Assembly (NCBI RefSeq): GCF_024701975.1
Contig: NZ_JANLNM010000016.1
Coordinates: forward strand, 17,351-81,350
Origin: Variovorax sp. ZS18.2.2
GTDB lineage: Bacteria; Pseudomonadota; Gammaproteobacteria; Burkholderiales; Burkholderiaceae_C
Reading direction: 5' to 3'
Length of the DNA: 64,000 nucleotides
Shown here: piece by piece, positions 40,570 through 49,582 of the stretch
Layout of the letters: every line of letters starts with the position of its first letter
How positions within the stretch are numbered: position 1 is the stretch's first letter
Made by a program: the position numbers and the translations under genes
Notes under the pieces: generated by a model
Databases searched by the model: none
What the model was told of the DNA's origin: nothing
The model's input: only the letters and a program-made list of their open reading frames with translations

Positions 40570-41904
40570 ATGGCCTACCAGGACTTCAACATGGGCAACC
40601 AGTGGCTGCCCTTCACCCCCAACCGCCATTTCCAGAAAGACCCGCGCGTCTTCGTGGCGGCCGACGGCATGGAGTTCACCACGCACGACGGCAAGAAGGT
40701 GATCGACGGCGTCTCCTCCCTCTGGTGTGTGGGCGCGGGCCACAACCGCAAGCCGATCAACGAGGCGATCAAGACGCAGCTCGACACGCTCGACTACGCG
40801 ACCGCCTTCCAGGTCAGCAACGACAAGGCCTTCCGCGCGGCCGAGATGATCGCCGCGCTCGCCCCCGGCGATCTCAACAAGGTGCTGTTCTGCAATTCAG
40901 GCAGCGAAGCCGCCGACACCTCGATGAAGGTGGCGCTGGCCTATCACCGGGCGCGCGGCGAGGGCCATCGCAACGTGTTCATCGGCCGCGAGAAGGGCTA
41001 CCACGGCGTGGGCTTCGGCGGCATGTCGGTGGGCGGCATTCCGGGCAACCGCAAGGTGTTCGGCTCGGCCTTCCTGCCGCGCGTGGACCACATGCGCTTC
41101 ATCCACGATCCGGTGAACCACGCCTACATCCACAACGAGGAGCCGGTGTGGGCCGAAGACCCGCTGGTCGAGCTCGAGACGCGCATTCTCCCGCTGCACG
41201 ATCCGAGCAACGTGGCCGCGATCATCGTGGAGCCGGTGGCCGGTTCGGCCGGCTGGTACCTGCCGCCCAAGGGGTACCTCAAGCGCCTGCGCGAGATCTG
41301 CGACAAGCACGGCATCCTGCTGATCTTCGACGAGGTCATCACCGGCTTCGGCCGCATGGGCACCAACTTCGCGTCGGACTATTTCGGCGTCGTGCCCGAC
41401 ATGCTGAATTTCGCCAAGTGCGTGACCAACGGCGTGATTCCGCTGGGCGGCGTGATCTGCCGCGACAAGCTCTACGACGCGATGATGAAGACCGACGCGC
41501 CCGAGCACGTGGTCGAGTTCTTCCACGGCTACACCTACTCGGGCCACCCAGTGGCCTGCGCCGCGGCGATTGCCACGCTTGATCTGTTCAAGGAAGAAAA
41601 CCTCTTCGCCCGCGCCGGCGAAATGGGCAAGGTGCTGGGCGATGCGTTCCACAGCGCCTTCAAGGGCCTGCCCAACGTCATCAGCATCCGCAGCCTCGGC
41701 CTAGCCGCGGCAGTGGAGCTCGCGCCCATCGCGGGCTCGCCGGGCAAGCGCGCGTTCGAGATTTTCCTGGACTGCTTCCACAAGGGCGCGCTGGTGCGGC
41801 CCGCGGGCGATGTGCTGGTGATGGCGCCGCCCTACATCGTGGAGAAGTCGCACATCGACACACTGGTGAACACGCTGGCGGATTCGATCAAGAAGCACGC
41901 CTGA
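40570..41904 (+). CDS. Class III aminotransferase (omega-amino acid/beta-alanine:pyruvate type)
   Basis: A 444-residue PLP-dependent fold-type I aminotransferase. The start QWLPFTPNRHFQKDPRVF matches omega-amino-acid:pyruvate aminotransferases. NSGSEAADTSMKVALAY binds the cofactor phosphate, FDEVITGFGRMG holds the PLP-pyridine aspartate, and Lys283 in NFAKCVTNGVIPLGG forms the Schiff base. It probably transfers amino groups from beta-alanine or other omega-amines to pyruvate. CAGGAG precedes the ATG. Exact donor range is inference from the family. Confidence 0.9.
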   Translation: MAYQDFNMGNQWLPFTPNRHFQKDPRVFVAADGMEFTTHDGKKVIDGVSSLWCVGAGHNRKPINEAIKTQLDTLDYATAFQVSNDKAFRAAEMIAALAPGDLNKVLFCNSGSEAADTSMKVALAYHRARGEGHRNVFIGREKGYHGVGFGGMSVGGIPGNRKVFGSAFLPRVDHMRFIHDPVNHAYIHNEEPVWAEDPLVELETRILPLHDPSNVAAIIVEPVAGSAGWYLPPKGYLKRLREICDKHGILLIFDEVITGFGRMGTNFASDYFGVVPDMLNFAKCVTNGVIPLGGVICRDKLYDAMMKTDAPEHVVEFFHGYTYSGHPVACAAAIATLDLFKEENLFARAGEMGKVLGDAFHSAFKGLPNVISIRSLGLAAAVELAPIAGSPGKRAFEIFLDCFHKGALVRPAGDVLVMAPPYIVEKSHIDTLVNTLADSIKKHA

Positions 41905-41925
41905 CGCGGAGCGTTCCGGCGCAGG

Positions 41926-42735
41926 CTACGGGCCGACAAAGTCGGCAATGGCCTGTACCGCAGGCTGGTCCAGCCCACCGAAGCCATGCGTCGCCTGGTG
42001 GCCGCAAAGGTCCCCGACCGGCTTGCCCCCGCCGAGCTTGACCACCGACTTGCGCGGCGCGCCCGAGAGCCGGTCGACCACGAGCGGCAGGTCGCGCGGC
42101 GCAGTGACCGAGCAGGCATCTTCTTCGTGCTGCAGCACCAGCACGGGCACGCGGATGTCTTCCAGCGGGAGGTGCGTCACCGCTTTTCCTGACGTGAAGG
42201 CGGAATCGCTCGAGATCGGCGAGGCAAGTACCAATCCGTCGGGTCCCGCGGGCGCTGCGCCCAGCTTCAGAGCGGCAGAAACCGCCGACTCCGTTCCGCG
42301 GCTGTGACCGATCAGCCAGACCGGCACGCCGGTCTGCTCCCGGAGCCACTTGACGGTGGCGCCGATGTCGGCGGCGTGCTCGGCGCTGTCGCGAAAACCA
42401 CCGAGTCCCGAGCGCTTGTCCGAGGGCGCGTCGATCACCACGACGGCAATGCCCCGCTGTGCAAAGAGGCCGCGCGTGCGAACGAGAAAGCCCTGGTCGC
42501 CCCAGCCCATGCTGCCGTTCGGAAAGAACTTCAACGACCCGTGGCCTCCCGCAATCAACACGGCAGCAGCGCGCGGCTTGGTGTCCGGTTCGACATACAG
42601 CATGCGCTGCGTGATGCCCGGCCGTGTCGGAAGGTCGACGATGCTTTCCTTGGCGACGGCGTGTGACGCCGACAGTGCCAGGAGACCGGCGGCCGCCCAT
42701 CGGACGACGACACCTTGTGCGCGCGTGAAGACCAT
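41926..42735 (-). CDS. Exported alpha/beta hydrolase
   Basis: A 269-residue alpha/beta hydrolase with a signal peptide (cleavage near AVA-KE). The nucleophile is in LIGHSRGTES (GHSRG), preceded by VLIAGGHGSLKFF, and an acid and histidine are supplied by QHEEDAC and CGHQATHGF. The substrate is unknown; the fold and periplasmic location suggest an esterase or dienelactone-hydrolase-like enzyme. Its stop faces the aminotransferase stop with 21 bases between. ATG at 42735 gives the signal peptide; the longer open frame upstream lacks coding likeness. Confidence 0.8.
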   Translation of the reverse strand: MVFTRAQGVVVRWAAAGLLALSASHAVAKESIVDLPTRPGITQRMLYVEPDTKPRAAAVLIAGGHGSLKFFPNGSMGWGDQGFLVRTRGLFAQRGIAVVVIDAPSDKRSGLGGFRDSAEHAADIGATVKWLREQTGVPVWLIGHSRGTESAVSAALKLGAAPAGPDGLVLASPISSDSAFTSGKAVTHLPLEDIRVPVLVLQHEEDACSVTAPRDLPLVVDRLSGAPRKSVVKLGGGKPVGDLCGHQATHGFGGLDQPAVQAIADFVGP

Positions 42736-42915
42736 GCAGTTCCCCCTCGTTGTTTGAATCGGCGCGGTGCGCCGGCCCGTGGCGGGCACCACTATATCGG
42801 CGGCCTTCGCGAACAACGTCCGTGAGAACGATGCGTGGCAGTTCCAGTCGAGCACCGACAAGATCAGCCAGGCCGCCATCGTGTCAACCTGTGGGAGGAC
42901 GGGTCACGCTTTCGT

Positions 42916-43770
42916 TCAGGAGGCCGCTGGCGCCCTGGCGGGCCGGCGGAGTTCGGCGCAGTAGTCCTTCTCGGGCAGCGGCGGTGTCAGCCAGGTCTTG
43001 TCGTAGTCGCCCGCTTCGACGTTGTTCGTCGCCGAGGCCAGCAGCCGCACCGAGGTCACCTTGACGTCGTCCGGCAGGTGCTGGGGCACGCCGAGCGTAC
43101 GCACCGCGTGGCCGGCGCCGGCGATCAGCAGCACCGTCCTGCCCGGCTGGCGGGCCTTGACGATGGCCTGCGCCATCGCGCGGTCACGGCCCACCTGGAT
43201 GCGCGTCATCGGGATGATCTGCGACTCGGGCAGCAGCTTGCAGTGGCCTTCGCGCACGGCGTCCTGCTGCGCGGTGTAGGCCTCGCCGTTGAGCTGCACG
43301 TCGAGAGACACGTCGGCCATCGCGTCCTTCATGCGCGCACGCGGCAGGTTGGCGCCGACCACCGGCACGCCGGCGCGCACGGCCGCCATCACGGCGGGGC
43401 CGTAGCTGGCCCAGGGCCAGGCCTTGTCGCTCCAGCCGAGGGCGGTCTGCACCTGGGCTTCGCTCGCGGTGGGGGCGAGCTGCACGGTGCTGCGGCCTTC
43501 CTCGGCCATCTCGAGCGCCAGGGCGGCGAGTTGATTACGCGCGACCAGCGCCTCGACGGTTTCGCGCTCGATCGCGTGGTGCTCGGGCGCATCGTGCTGC
43601 TCGCCGAGCAGCAGCGCATCGACCGGCAGCAACGCAGAGACGCGGTTCGCGACCGGCGCATCGGGGCCGGACGGAAAGAGGCGAGACGGGGAACACGCCG
43701 CGAGCGCGGCCGCGGCCAGGAGCGGGAACAGGAAACGTGGAGCCCGCGCGGGCCAGCGTTGAAAAAGCAT
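42916..43770 (-). CDS. ChaN-family lipoprotein
   Basis: A 284-residue lipoprotein with lipobox LAAC (Cys26). The core shows LLLGEQHDAPEHHAIE, the GExHDxxxHH signature of ChaN/DUF399 proteins, and LIAGAGHAVRTLGVP. Family members bind haem between two monomers and are iron-regulated in some bacteria; a role in haem or iron handling in the envelope is plausible here but not shown. It is divergent from the AbrB-family transporter gene with 79 bases between. Confidence 0.85.
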   Translation of the reverse strand: MLFQRWPARAPRFLFPLLAAAALAACSPSRLFPSGPDAPVANRVSALLPVDALLLGEQHDAPEHHAIERETVEALVARNQLAALALEMAEEGRSTVQLAPTASEAQVQTALGWSDKAWPWASYGPAVMAAVRAGVPVVGANLPRARMKDAMADVSLDVQLNGEAYTAQQDAVREGHCKLLPESQIIPMTRIQVGRDRAMAQAIVKARQPGRTVLLIAGAGHAVRTLGVPQHLPDDVKVTSVRLLASATNNVEAGDYDKTWLTPPLPEKDYCAELRRPARAPAAS

Positions 43771-43849
43771 CGGGCCATACTATCTGCGCGGCGCATGCGC
43801 GCCGTGCCATCCAATTGCGCTTTTCCCTGTCCCCTTTCCCCTGTTTCCC

Positions 43850-44923
43850 GTGCCTTTTCGCTTTCTCGTTCGCGTGCTGGCCACGCTGTTGCTCGCGCTG
43901 GCTGCAGCGGGCGCCTGCCTCGCACTGCACACACCACTGCCCTGGATGATCGGCCCGCTGCTCGCGGTGTCGCTCGCCTCGATCGCGGGTGTGCCGACCG
44001 CCAGTTCCACGCCGCTGCGCAACGCCGGGCAGTGGACCATCGGCACCGCGCTCGGCCTCTACTTCACGCCGCATGTGGTGTCGCTGGTGGCCAGCATCTG
44101 GTGGGCGATTGCGCTGGCCATCGCGTGGGCGCTGCTGCTCGGCTGGGGCTTCGGGCGCTGGCTGTACGGACTGCATGCGTCGCGAATGCCGCATGTGCCG
44201 CCGCGCGCCATGAGAGCCACGACTTACTTTGCCGGCGCCATCGGCGGCGCGTCGGAGATGACGCTGCTGGCCGAATCGGCCGGCGCCCGCACCGACCTCG
44301 TGGCGGCGGCGCACAGCCTGCGGCTGGTGGTGGTGACGGTCACGATCCCGTTCGCGATGCAGTGGAGCGGGCTGCAGGGCCTGGAGATCAACCCGCCGGG
44401 CGTGCGCGAGGTGAATGCGGGCGGCCTGGCGCTGCTTGCGCTGGCCACCGGAATCGGCGGCCTCGCGATGCGTGCGCTGGGCCGCACCAACCCGTGGTTC
44501 ATCGGGCCGCTGCTGGTGGCGATGGGGTTCACGATCGCCGGGCAGTCGCTGTCGGCGGTGCCGACGTGGATGTCGAATGCGGCGCAGCTCGTGATCGCGG
44601 TCAGCCTGGGCGTGCGCTTCAGCCGGGAGTTCCTGCACACGGCGCCGCGCTGGCTGGGCTCGGTGGCGCTGGGCACCTTCGCCATGCTGGTCCTGTGCGG
44701 CGGTGTGGCGTGGCTGCTGGCCCGGGCGACGGGGCTGCATCCGGCGACGATGCTGCTGAGCACCTCGCCGGGCGGCATTGCCGAGATGGCGATCACGGCC
44801 AAGGTGCTGCAGCTCGGGGTGCCGGTGGTGACGGCCTTCCAGGTGTGCCGGCTGGTGGCGGTGCTGCTGCTGGTCGGGCCGATGTTCCGGTGGATCTACC
44901 TGCGCAAGGCCGCGCGCCCATGA
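43850..44923 (+). CDS. AbrB-family (AmoA-like) membrane transporter
   Basis: A 357-residue inner-membrane protein with about ten hydrophobic helices in two repeats. PLPWMIGPLLAVSLASIAG and NPWFIGPLLVAMGFTIAG are the duplicated AbrB motifs, and GAIGGASEMTLLAESAGA and LSTSPGGIAEMA are the family signature pairs. The family is often annotated as ammonia monooxygenase by error and is thought to be a transporter or permease. GTG at 43850 is the only reasonable start before the first helix. A strong terminator overlaps its stop codon. Confidence 0.85.
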   Translation: MPFRFLVRVLATLLLALAAAGACLALHTPLPWMIGPLLAVSLASIAGVPTASSTPLRNAGQWTIGTALGLYFTPHVVSLVASIWWAIALAIAWALLLGWGFGRWLYGLHASRMPHVPPRAMRATTYFAGAIGGASEMTLLAESAGARTDLVAAAHSLRLVVVTVTIPFAMQWSGLQGLEINPPGVREVNAGGLALLALATGIGGLAMRALGRTNPWFIGPLLVAMGFTIAGQSLSAVPTWMSNAAQLVIAVSLGVRFSREFLHTAPRWLGSVALGTFAMLVLCGGVAWLLARATGLHPATMLLSTSPGGIAEMAITAKVLQLGVPVVTAFQVCRLVAVLLLVGPMFRWIYLRKAARP

Positions 44924-44925
44924 AA

Positions 44926-44950
44926 AAAGCGCCCGGCGGGCGCTTTCTTT
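44926..44950 (+). terminator. Rho-independent terminator
   Basis: AAAGCGCCC pairs with GGGCGCTTT across a GGC loop and is followed by CTTT. It begins directly after the AbrB-family stop and lies 20 bases before the convergent DUF3567 stop; the A tract on its left lets it serve both strands. Confidence 0.85.
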
Positions 44951-44969
44951 GCGGTGGCTGGCCGGGCGT

Positions 44970-45281
44970 TCAGTGCACCAGCACGGGCGTGTGGGCCAGT
45001 TCGGCGTAGCCCTCGAGGGTGTCTTCGACTTCTTCCTGCGTGGGGGTGTTGAGCTGCCAGGCGGCGATCTGCTGCTGGAACAGTTCGGCCCAGGAACCGT
45101 CGAGGTAGACCTCCTTGCCCGAGCGCTTGTCCACGATTTCGAAACCGTGGCGCTCCAGCACCGGCACATTGGGCTTCGCGGGCTCGTCGCCTTCATTCGG
45201 CTGCACGTGCACGACGACGAAGGACTCCGAGTCGTAAAGCATGTTCATGGCGGGCCCAGTGAGGATATCGATGGCGTTCAT
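44970..45281 (-). CDS. DUF3567 family small protein
   Basis: A 103-residue acidic soluble protein. MLYDSESFVVVHV and GFEIVDKRSGKEVYLDGSWAELFQQQIAAW match the DUF3567 family, which is largely confined to Burkholderiales and has no known function. Length is typical. An in-frame ATG 11 residues in is a possible start. It is followed upstream on the same strand by a DUF3108 protein gene after 77 bases. Confidence 0.85.
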   Translation of the reverse strand: MNAIDILTGPAMNMLYDSESFVVVHVQPNEGDEPAKPNVPVLERHGFEIVDKRSGKEVYLDGSWAELFQQQIAAWQLNTPTQEEVEDTLEGYAELAHTPVLVH

Positions 45282-45358
45282 AACGGGTTAGATAGCAATC
45301 AACGCGCCAGTTTCAAGAACAGTTGTCGCTGGACGGTCAACTTGTGAGCCTTTTTGCC

Positions 45359-46558
45359 TCAATTGGCGGGGCCTTCGGGTAGGGGTTTGCGCAATTGGGC
45401 GTCAGCGAAGTCGCCGTTTGTCTCGGTTTGCTTGATGCGGACGGGCAGGTAGCCGTACTTGGGTGCCAGCCAGAGCTCCAGTTTCCGGTCGAATTCCTTG
45501 CGGGGGGTGCGGGTGAGCTTGCGTGCGGTGTATTCGCCGGCCGGAAGCTGCAGTTTTTCCTCGTCGCCGACCACGAAGACCCAGACATCGCCGTCGCGCA
45601 CGCCCACGGTCTGGACCGAGATGCGGGTGCCCGTCGGGTAGCGCTCGGGGCTGGCCGCCAGCAGGCCGCCGAGCTGCATCATCACGCTCATGCGGTCCTG
45701 CGCGCCGGGCTGCAGTGGCACGGGCGGGGCGTTGTTGCTGAAGATGATCTGTCCCTGGTCGCGCACGAAATGCGAGGCCACCTCGGCCTTGCGGCTTTCC
45801 GAATAGCGCTCGGGCTCCAGGCCCGAGGGGCCGATCTTGCCGGTGCTGTGCCAGTTCAGCAGCGTGAAGAACACCGCCTTGAGCGTGAGCCGCCCGTCGT
45901 AGCGGCTGCCGTCCTGCAGCCAGACCAGTTCGCCGAACACGCCGCGCTGCGGAGAGGCGCCGGTCTGGCCGGTGGCTTCGAAATCGAGCGTCACGGAGCC
46001 GGGAATCCGCAGCGCCTGGGTGCCGGCGATGGTGCCGGAGGCTTCGCTGCCGCCGGCTGTCGTTCCGCCCGGGGTGCCGCTTCCTGTGCCGGCCGCGGCG
46101 GCGGGTGCGGCTTCGGGGGGCGCCGGCGCACTGGCGGCCGCTTCGGGCGGTGTTGCTCCTGAATCGGTAGCAGCCTGCGCCGTCAGGTCAGGTGTTTCCG
46201 GGGCGAGCTGCGCAGTTGCGTCCGGTTCGGGGTAGGGCTTCGGCTTGGGTGGCGTCGGGGCGCGCGGGCGCCGGGGCTTCGCTGGCGGTGGCGGCTTGGC
46301 CTCGACGGGCGCCGCGGCAGCGGCCGGCGCCGCGGGCTTGTCCGCCGCGGGCGGCGCGATCACGATGGTCCGGGTGATGAACTTGTTCGCCAGCGGCGAG
46401 GGCTCCGGCCCGACCGCCATCGGCGCCACCCCGAGCACCAGCAGGTGGACCAGCGCGACCGCCAGCGTCAGCCCGATCAGCACCCGCCAGGACGGACGCC
46501 CGGGCAGGAGACCGACAGGCAGCGAAGATCGCGAAGGGGGAGCGACGAGCGTCGACAT
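45359..46558 (-). CDS. DUF3108 protein with TonB-like N terminus
   Basis: A 399-residue protein. Residues 1-25 are cytoplasmic, 26-50 form one membrane helix, and 75-125 are Pro/Lys-rich (KPRRPRAPTPPKPKPYPEP), so the N-terminal half resembles TonB. After a Gly/Ala/Pro linker (to about 180), the C-terminal half is a periplasmic DUF3108 domain (FEATGQTGASPQRGVFGELVWLQDG, then DRKLELWLAPKYGYLPVRIKQTE). DUF3108 proteins are beta-rich and uncharacterised; the fold resembles lipoprotein-carrier sheets. It could span to the outer membrane. The opposite gene starts 132 bases away. Confidence 0.8.
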   Translation of the reverse strand: MSTLVAPPSRSSLPVGLLPGRPSWRVLIGLTLAVALVHLLVLGVAPMAVGPEPSPLANKFITRTIVIAPPAADKPAAPAAAAAPVEAKPPPPAKPRRPRAPTPPKPKPYPEPDATAQLAPETPDLTAQAATDSGATPPEAAASAPAPPEAAPAAAAGTGSGTPGGTTAGGSEASGTIAGTQALRIPGSVTLDFEATGQTGASPQRGVFGELVWLQDGSRYDGRLTLKAVFFTLLNWHSTGKIGPSGLEPERYSESRKAEVASHFVRDQGQIIFSNNAPPVPLQPGAQDRMSVMMQLGGLLAASPERYPTGTRISVQTVGVRDGDVWVFVVGDEEKLQLPAGEYTARKLTRTPRKEFDRKLELWLAPKYGYLPVRIKQTETNGDFADAQLRKPLPEGPAN

Positions 46559-46689
46559 CAGGTGTGGAGTGGGCGCGGGCGCGGAGGTTCAGGAAGACCA
46601 CCTCGGTAAACTGCCGCCCGTTCAACCAGTTTAGTGGGAGCGGCGCCCGGCCTTCGTGTCCGCCCGTGTCCCTCATCACGCACCGCATC

Positions 46690-47763
46690 ATGAAACTCGC
46701 CACCCTGAAGGACGGCTCGCGCGACGGCCAGCTCGTCGTTGTCTCGCGCGACCTCACGCTCGCCCACTACGCCACCGGCATCGCGAGCCGGCTGCAGCAG
46801 GTGCTGGACGACTGGGGCTTCATGAGCCCGCAGCTGCAGGACCTGTACGACGCCGTCAACACCGGCCGCGCGCGCCATTCGTTCCCTTTCGACCCCGCGA
46901 TGTGCATGGCCCCGCTGCCGCGCGCCTACCAGTGGGCCGACGGCTCGGCGTACCTCAACCACGTCGAGCTGGTGCGCAAGGCCCGCAACGCCGAAGTGCC
47001 CGAGAGCTTCTACACCGACCCGCTGATGTACCAGGGCGGCAGCGACGACTTCCTCGGCCCGGTCGACGACGTGATCGTGCCCAGCGAAGCCATGGGCATC
47101 GACTTCGAGGCCGAGATCGCCGTCATCACCGGTGACGTGAAGATGGGCGCCACGCCCGACCAGGCGCTGGACGGCATCCGCCTCGTGATGCTGGCCAACG
47201 ACGTGAGCCTGCGCAACCTGATCCCGGCCGAGCTCGCCAAGGGCTTCGGCTTCTTCCAGAGCAAGCCCGCCACCGCCTTCAGCCCCGTGGCCGTGACGCT
47301 CGACGAGATCGGCGAAGCCTGGCAGGACGGCCGCGTGCACCTGGCGCTGCAAAGCAGTTGGAATGGCCGCAAGGTCGGCATGTGCGACGCCGGCCCGGAG
47401 ATGACCTTTCACTTCGGCCAGCTCATCGCCCACATCGCCAAGACCCGCAACGTGCGTGCCGGCAGCATCGTGGGCAGCGGCACGGTGAGCAACAAGGGTG
47501 TCGAGAAGAAAGACGGCCAGATGGATTGGCCCAAGGGCTACTCGTGCATCGCCGAGAAGCGCTGCATCGAGACGATCCAGACCGGCGCGCCGGTCACCGA
47601 ATTCATGAAGTTCGGCGACACGATCCGCATCGAGATGAAGGGGCTGGACGGGCGCTCGCTGTTCGGGGCGATCGATCAGGAGATCGTGTCGACGAACGGG
47701 CGGCCGAAGGAGGCGCCGGTGTCGTTGGTGAAGCCGCAGGCCGAGGACACGGCCGAAGACTGA
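46690..47763 (+). CDS. Fumarylacetoacetate hydrolase family protein
   Basis: A 357-residue FAH-family enzyme. DFEAEIAVITGDV supplies the metal-binding glutamates, VMLANDVSLRNLIP and FFQSKPATAFSPVAVT are the conserved active-site strands, and GSIVGSGTVSN is the family Gly-rich turn. It cleaves or hydrates a fumarylpyruvate- or fumarylacetoacetate-like compound in aromatic-acid degradation; true tyrosine-pathway FAH cannot be told from relatives. ATG at 46690 is chosen; the frame is open upstream but that part overlaps the divergent DUF3108 gene. Confidence 0.85.
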   Translation: MKLATLKDGSRDGQLVVVSRDLTLAHYATGIASRLQQVLDDWGFMSPQLQDLYDAVNTGRARHSFPFDPAMCMAPLPRAYQWADGSAYLNHVELVRKARNAEVPESFYTDPLMYQGGSDDFLGPVDDVIVPSEAMGIDFEAEIAVITGDVKMGATPDQALDGIRLVMLANDVSLRNLIPAELAKGFGFFQSKPATAFSPVAVTLDEIGEAWQDGRVHLALQSSWNGRKVGMCDAGPEMTFHFGQLIAHIAKTRNVRAGSIVGSGTVSNKGVEKKDGQMDWPKGYSCIAEKRCIETIQTGAPVTEFMKFGDTIRIEMKGLDGRSLFGAIDQEIVSTNGRPKEAPVSLVKPQAEDTAED

Positions 47764-47934
47764 GGGCCTGGCGGCAGTACGTCACGTGCCACTGCTTGCC
47801 GGTGTCGCTCGGGCCGTTCTGCCGTGGCTATGATCCAGCGGCTGCCCCGACGCGTCATCACCGCGCGCGGGCTGCGCGTCCGGCGGCTGCGCTCCGCGGC
47901 CGCCATTCATACCAAGAAAAAGTGGGAGTTTTCC

Positions 47935-48696
47935 ATGCGTTATTTGCCTATTGCCGCCGCCGTTGCGGCCTTTGCCCTTGCCGGTTGCGAAACCATGAAG
48001 AGCGTCGATACCGGCGCGCTCACCCAGGCGGGCGGTTCGGCCTTCAAGGCCATGTCGCTGAGCGACGCCGAGGTCAGCACGATGTCCGACCAGTCGTGCG
48101 CCGCCATGGACCAGAAGAACCAGATCGCGCCCGCCGGCAGCCGCTACGCCACGCGCCTGAACCAGGTCATCAAGCAGATGCCCACCACCGTCAACGGCAA
48201 GACGGCCAACTACAAGGTCTACATGACCAAGGACGTGAATGCCTGGGCCATGGCCAACGGCTGCATCCGCGTCTATAGCGGCCTGATGGACCTGATGAAC
48301 GACGATGAACTGCGTGGCGTGATCGGCCACGAAATCGGCCACGTGGCGCTGGGCCACTCGAAGTCGCGCATGCAGACCGCCTACGCCGCCTCGGCCGTGC
48401 GCGGACTGGCCGGCGCTGCCGGCGGGGTCGCGGCCCAGCTGTCGCAGTCGCAGGCCGGCGACTTGGGCGAGAAGTTCGTCAATGCGCAGTTCTCGCAAGC
48501 CAACGAAAGCGCGGCCGACAACTATTCCTTCGACCTGCTGACCGAGCGCAAGCTCGAGCGCAAGGGTCTGGTCACTGCCTTCGACAAGCTGGCCAAGCTC
48601 AGCGGCGGCGCCACCGGCAGCTCGATCATGAGCTCGCATCCGCCGTCGGCCGATCGCTCGGCGCGCATGCAGAAGCGCCTGGACGCCGCCAAGTAA
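47935..48696 (+). CDS. M48 metallopeptidase lipoprotein (LoiP/YggG-like)
   Basis: A 253-residue zinc metalloprotease lipoprotein with lipobox LAGC (Cys18). HEIGH (His132, Glu133, His136) is the zinc site and the third ligand is Glu in SQANESAADNYSFDLL. It matches E. coli LoiP/YggG, an outer-membrane-associated protease involved in envelope quality control. GGGAG precedes the ATG. It lies 171 bases after the FAH gene, in a region without other signals. Confidence 0.92.
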   Translation: MRYLPIAAAVAAFALAGCETMKSVDTGALTQAGGSAFKAMSLSDAEVSTMSDQSCAAMDQKNQIAPAGSRYATRLNQVIKQMPTTVNGKTANYKVYMTKDVNAWAMANGCIRVYSGLMDLMNDDELRGVIGHEIGHVALGHSKSRMQTAYAASAVRGLAGAAGGVAAQLSQSQAGDLGEKFVNAQFSQANESAADNYSFDLLTERKLERKGLVTAFDKLAKLSGGATGSSIMSSHPPSADRSARMQKRLDAAK

Positions 48697-48718
48697 GCAA
48701 AGACAGAGAGAGCGCGCG

Positions 48719-49501
48719 CTACGCGTCTGCCGCGGCGCGCAGCAGCAGTTCCTTCTGCGAACGAATGCCCAGCCGCCGGAAGGCCCGGTACTGGTGCGTG
48801 CGCACGGTGGTCAGCTCGACGCCGATCTCGCGCGCCGCTTCCTTCGCGGTCTTGCCCGCCATCAAGTGGCCGATGACTTCGCGCTCGCGCAGGCTCAGCG
48901 TCAGCAACCGCGAGGCGAGGGCAGGCACCACAGACTCCCGCACCGCCATCGCGCTGCGGCCGTGCGCCGCGGTGGCGTCGGCCAGCAGCGTCGCATGTGC
49001 CTCGATCCGCGCGAAGTCGCCGGCATCGAACTCCGGCTGCGCGAGGCTGCGGTAGAAGCTCACCGCCACGCGCTGGCCGGTCGGCAGCAGCAACAGCACC
49101 GAGGCGCGCTCGCGGATGCCGACGTCGCCATAGCAGGCGGCGCGATAGGCCGGGTCGGCCACCTCTTCGGCGCGCTGGTGGCCCAGCCAGAGCTGCGCGC
49201 GCTGGGGCAGCTTGCGGGCCGCGAGCCAGGCCATGTTGGGGTCGAGCAGGTCGAAGCGTTGTTCCACATAGCGCTCGGTGGTGCGCTCGGCCGTGCTGCC
49301 GTAGCTGCTGGCGGCCGATACCGCCTCGATGCGCCCCGTGCTGCTCACCGCGAACACGGTGCAGAAGGTCACCGGCATCACGCGCTGCATTGCCTTGAGA
49401 TAGCTCGTGGCCAGGTGCGGCGTGCCCACGCCGGAGAGCACGTCGCCGACGACGGCCGCGGCCAGTGCCGCGTCGGTGGGGTGGATGCGCCAGCGTCTCA
49501 T
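48719..49501 (-). CDS. LuxR-family transcriptional regulator
   Basis: A 260-residue regulator with a C-terminal LuxR helix-turn-helix (LSLREREVIGHLMAGKTAKEAAREIGVELTTVRTH), and an N-terminal domain of about 190 residues without recognised receiver motif, possibly a PAS/GAF-like sensor (MPVTFCTVFAVSSTGRIEAVSAAS). It is divergent from an FAD-dependent hydroxylase gene with 81 bases between, so it probably controls that catabolic operon in response to its substrate. ATG at 49501 is chosen because the longer frame overlaps the hydroxylase start. Confidence 0.82.
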   Translation of the reverse strand: MRRWRIHPTDAALAAAVVGDVLSGVGTPHLATSYLKAMQRVMPVTFCTVFAVSSTGRIEAVSAASSYGSTAERTTERYVEQRFDLLDPNMAWLAARKLPQRAQLWLGHQRAEEVADPAYRAACYGDVGIRERASVLLLLPTGQRVAVSFYRSLAQPEFDAGDFARIEAHATLLADATAAHGRSAMAVRESVVPALASRLLTLSLREREVIGHLMAGKTAKEAAREIGVELTTVRTHQYRAFRRLGIRSQKELLLRAAADA

Positions 49502-49526
49502 GCGTTCGGGTGAATCGAGGGTAAGT

Positions 49527-49540
49527 ACTTCATACGAAGT
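49527..49540. promoter_or_regulatory. Short inverted repeat in the LuxR/FAD-hydroxylase intergenic region
   Basis: ACTTC and GAAGT flank ATAC, a perfect five-base dyad lying 43 bases before the hydroxylase start and 26 bases before the LuxR start. It could be the LuxR-protein site. Short dyads arise easily, so this is weak evidence. Confidence 0.3.
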
Positions 49541-49582
49541 TATGACATTGGCGGCCGTCGTGCATCGGGACAATCCCGTTGC

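Noticed and set aside
49530..49543. Part of the LuxR/hydroxylase gap looks like one loxP arm (ATACGAAGTTAT)
   Set aside because: The other arm and the eight-base spacer are absent, and no Cre-like recombinase is near. A 12-base match to half a site can be chance and overlaps a simple dyad.
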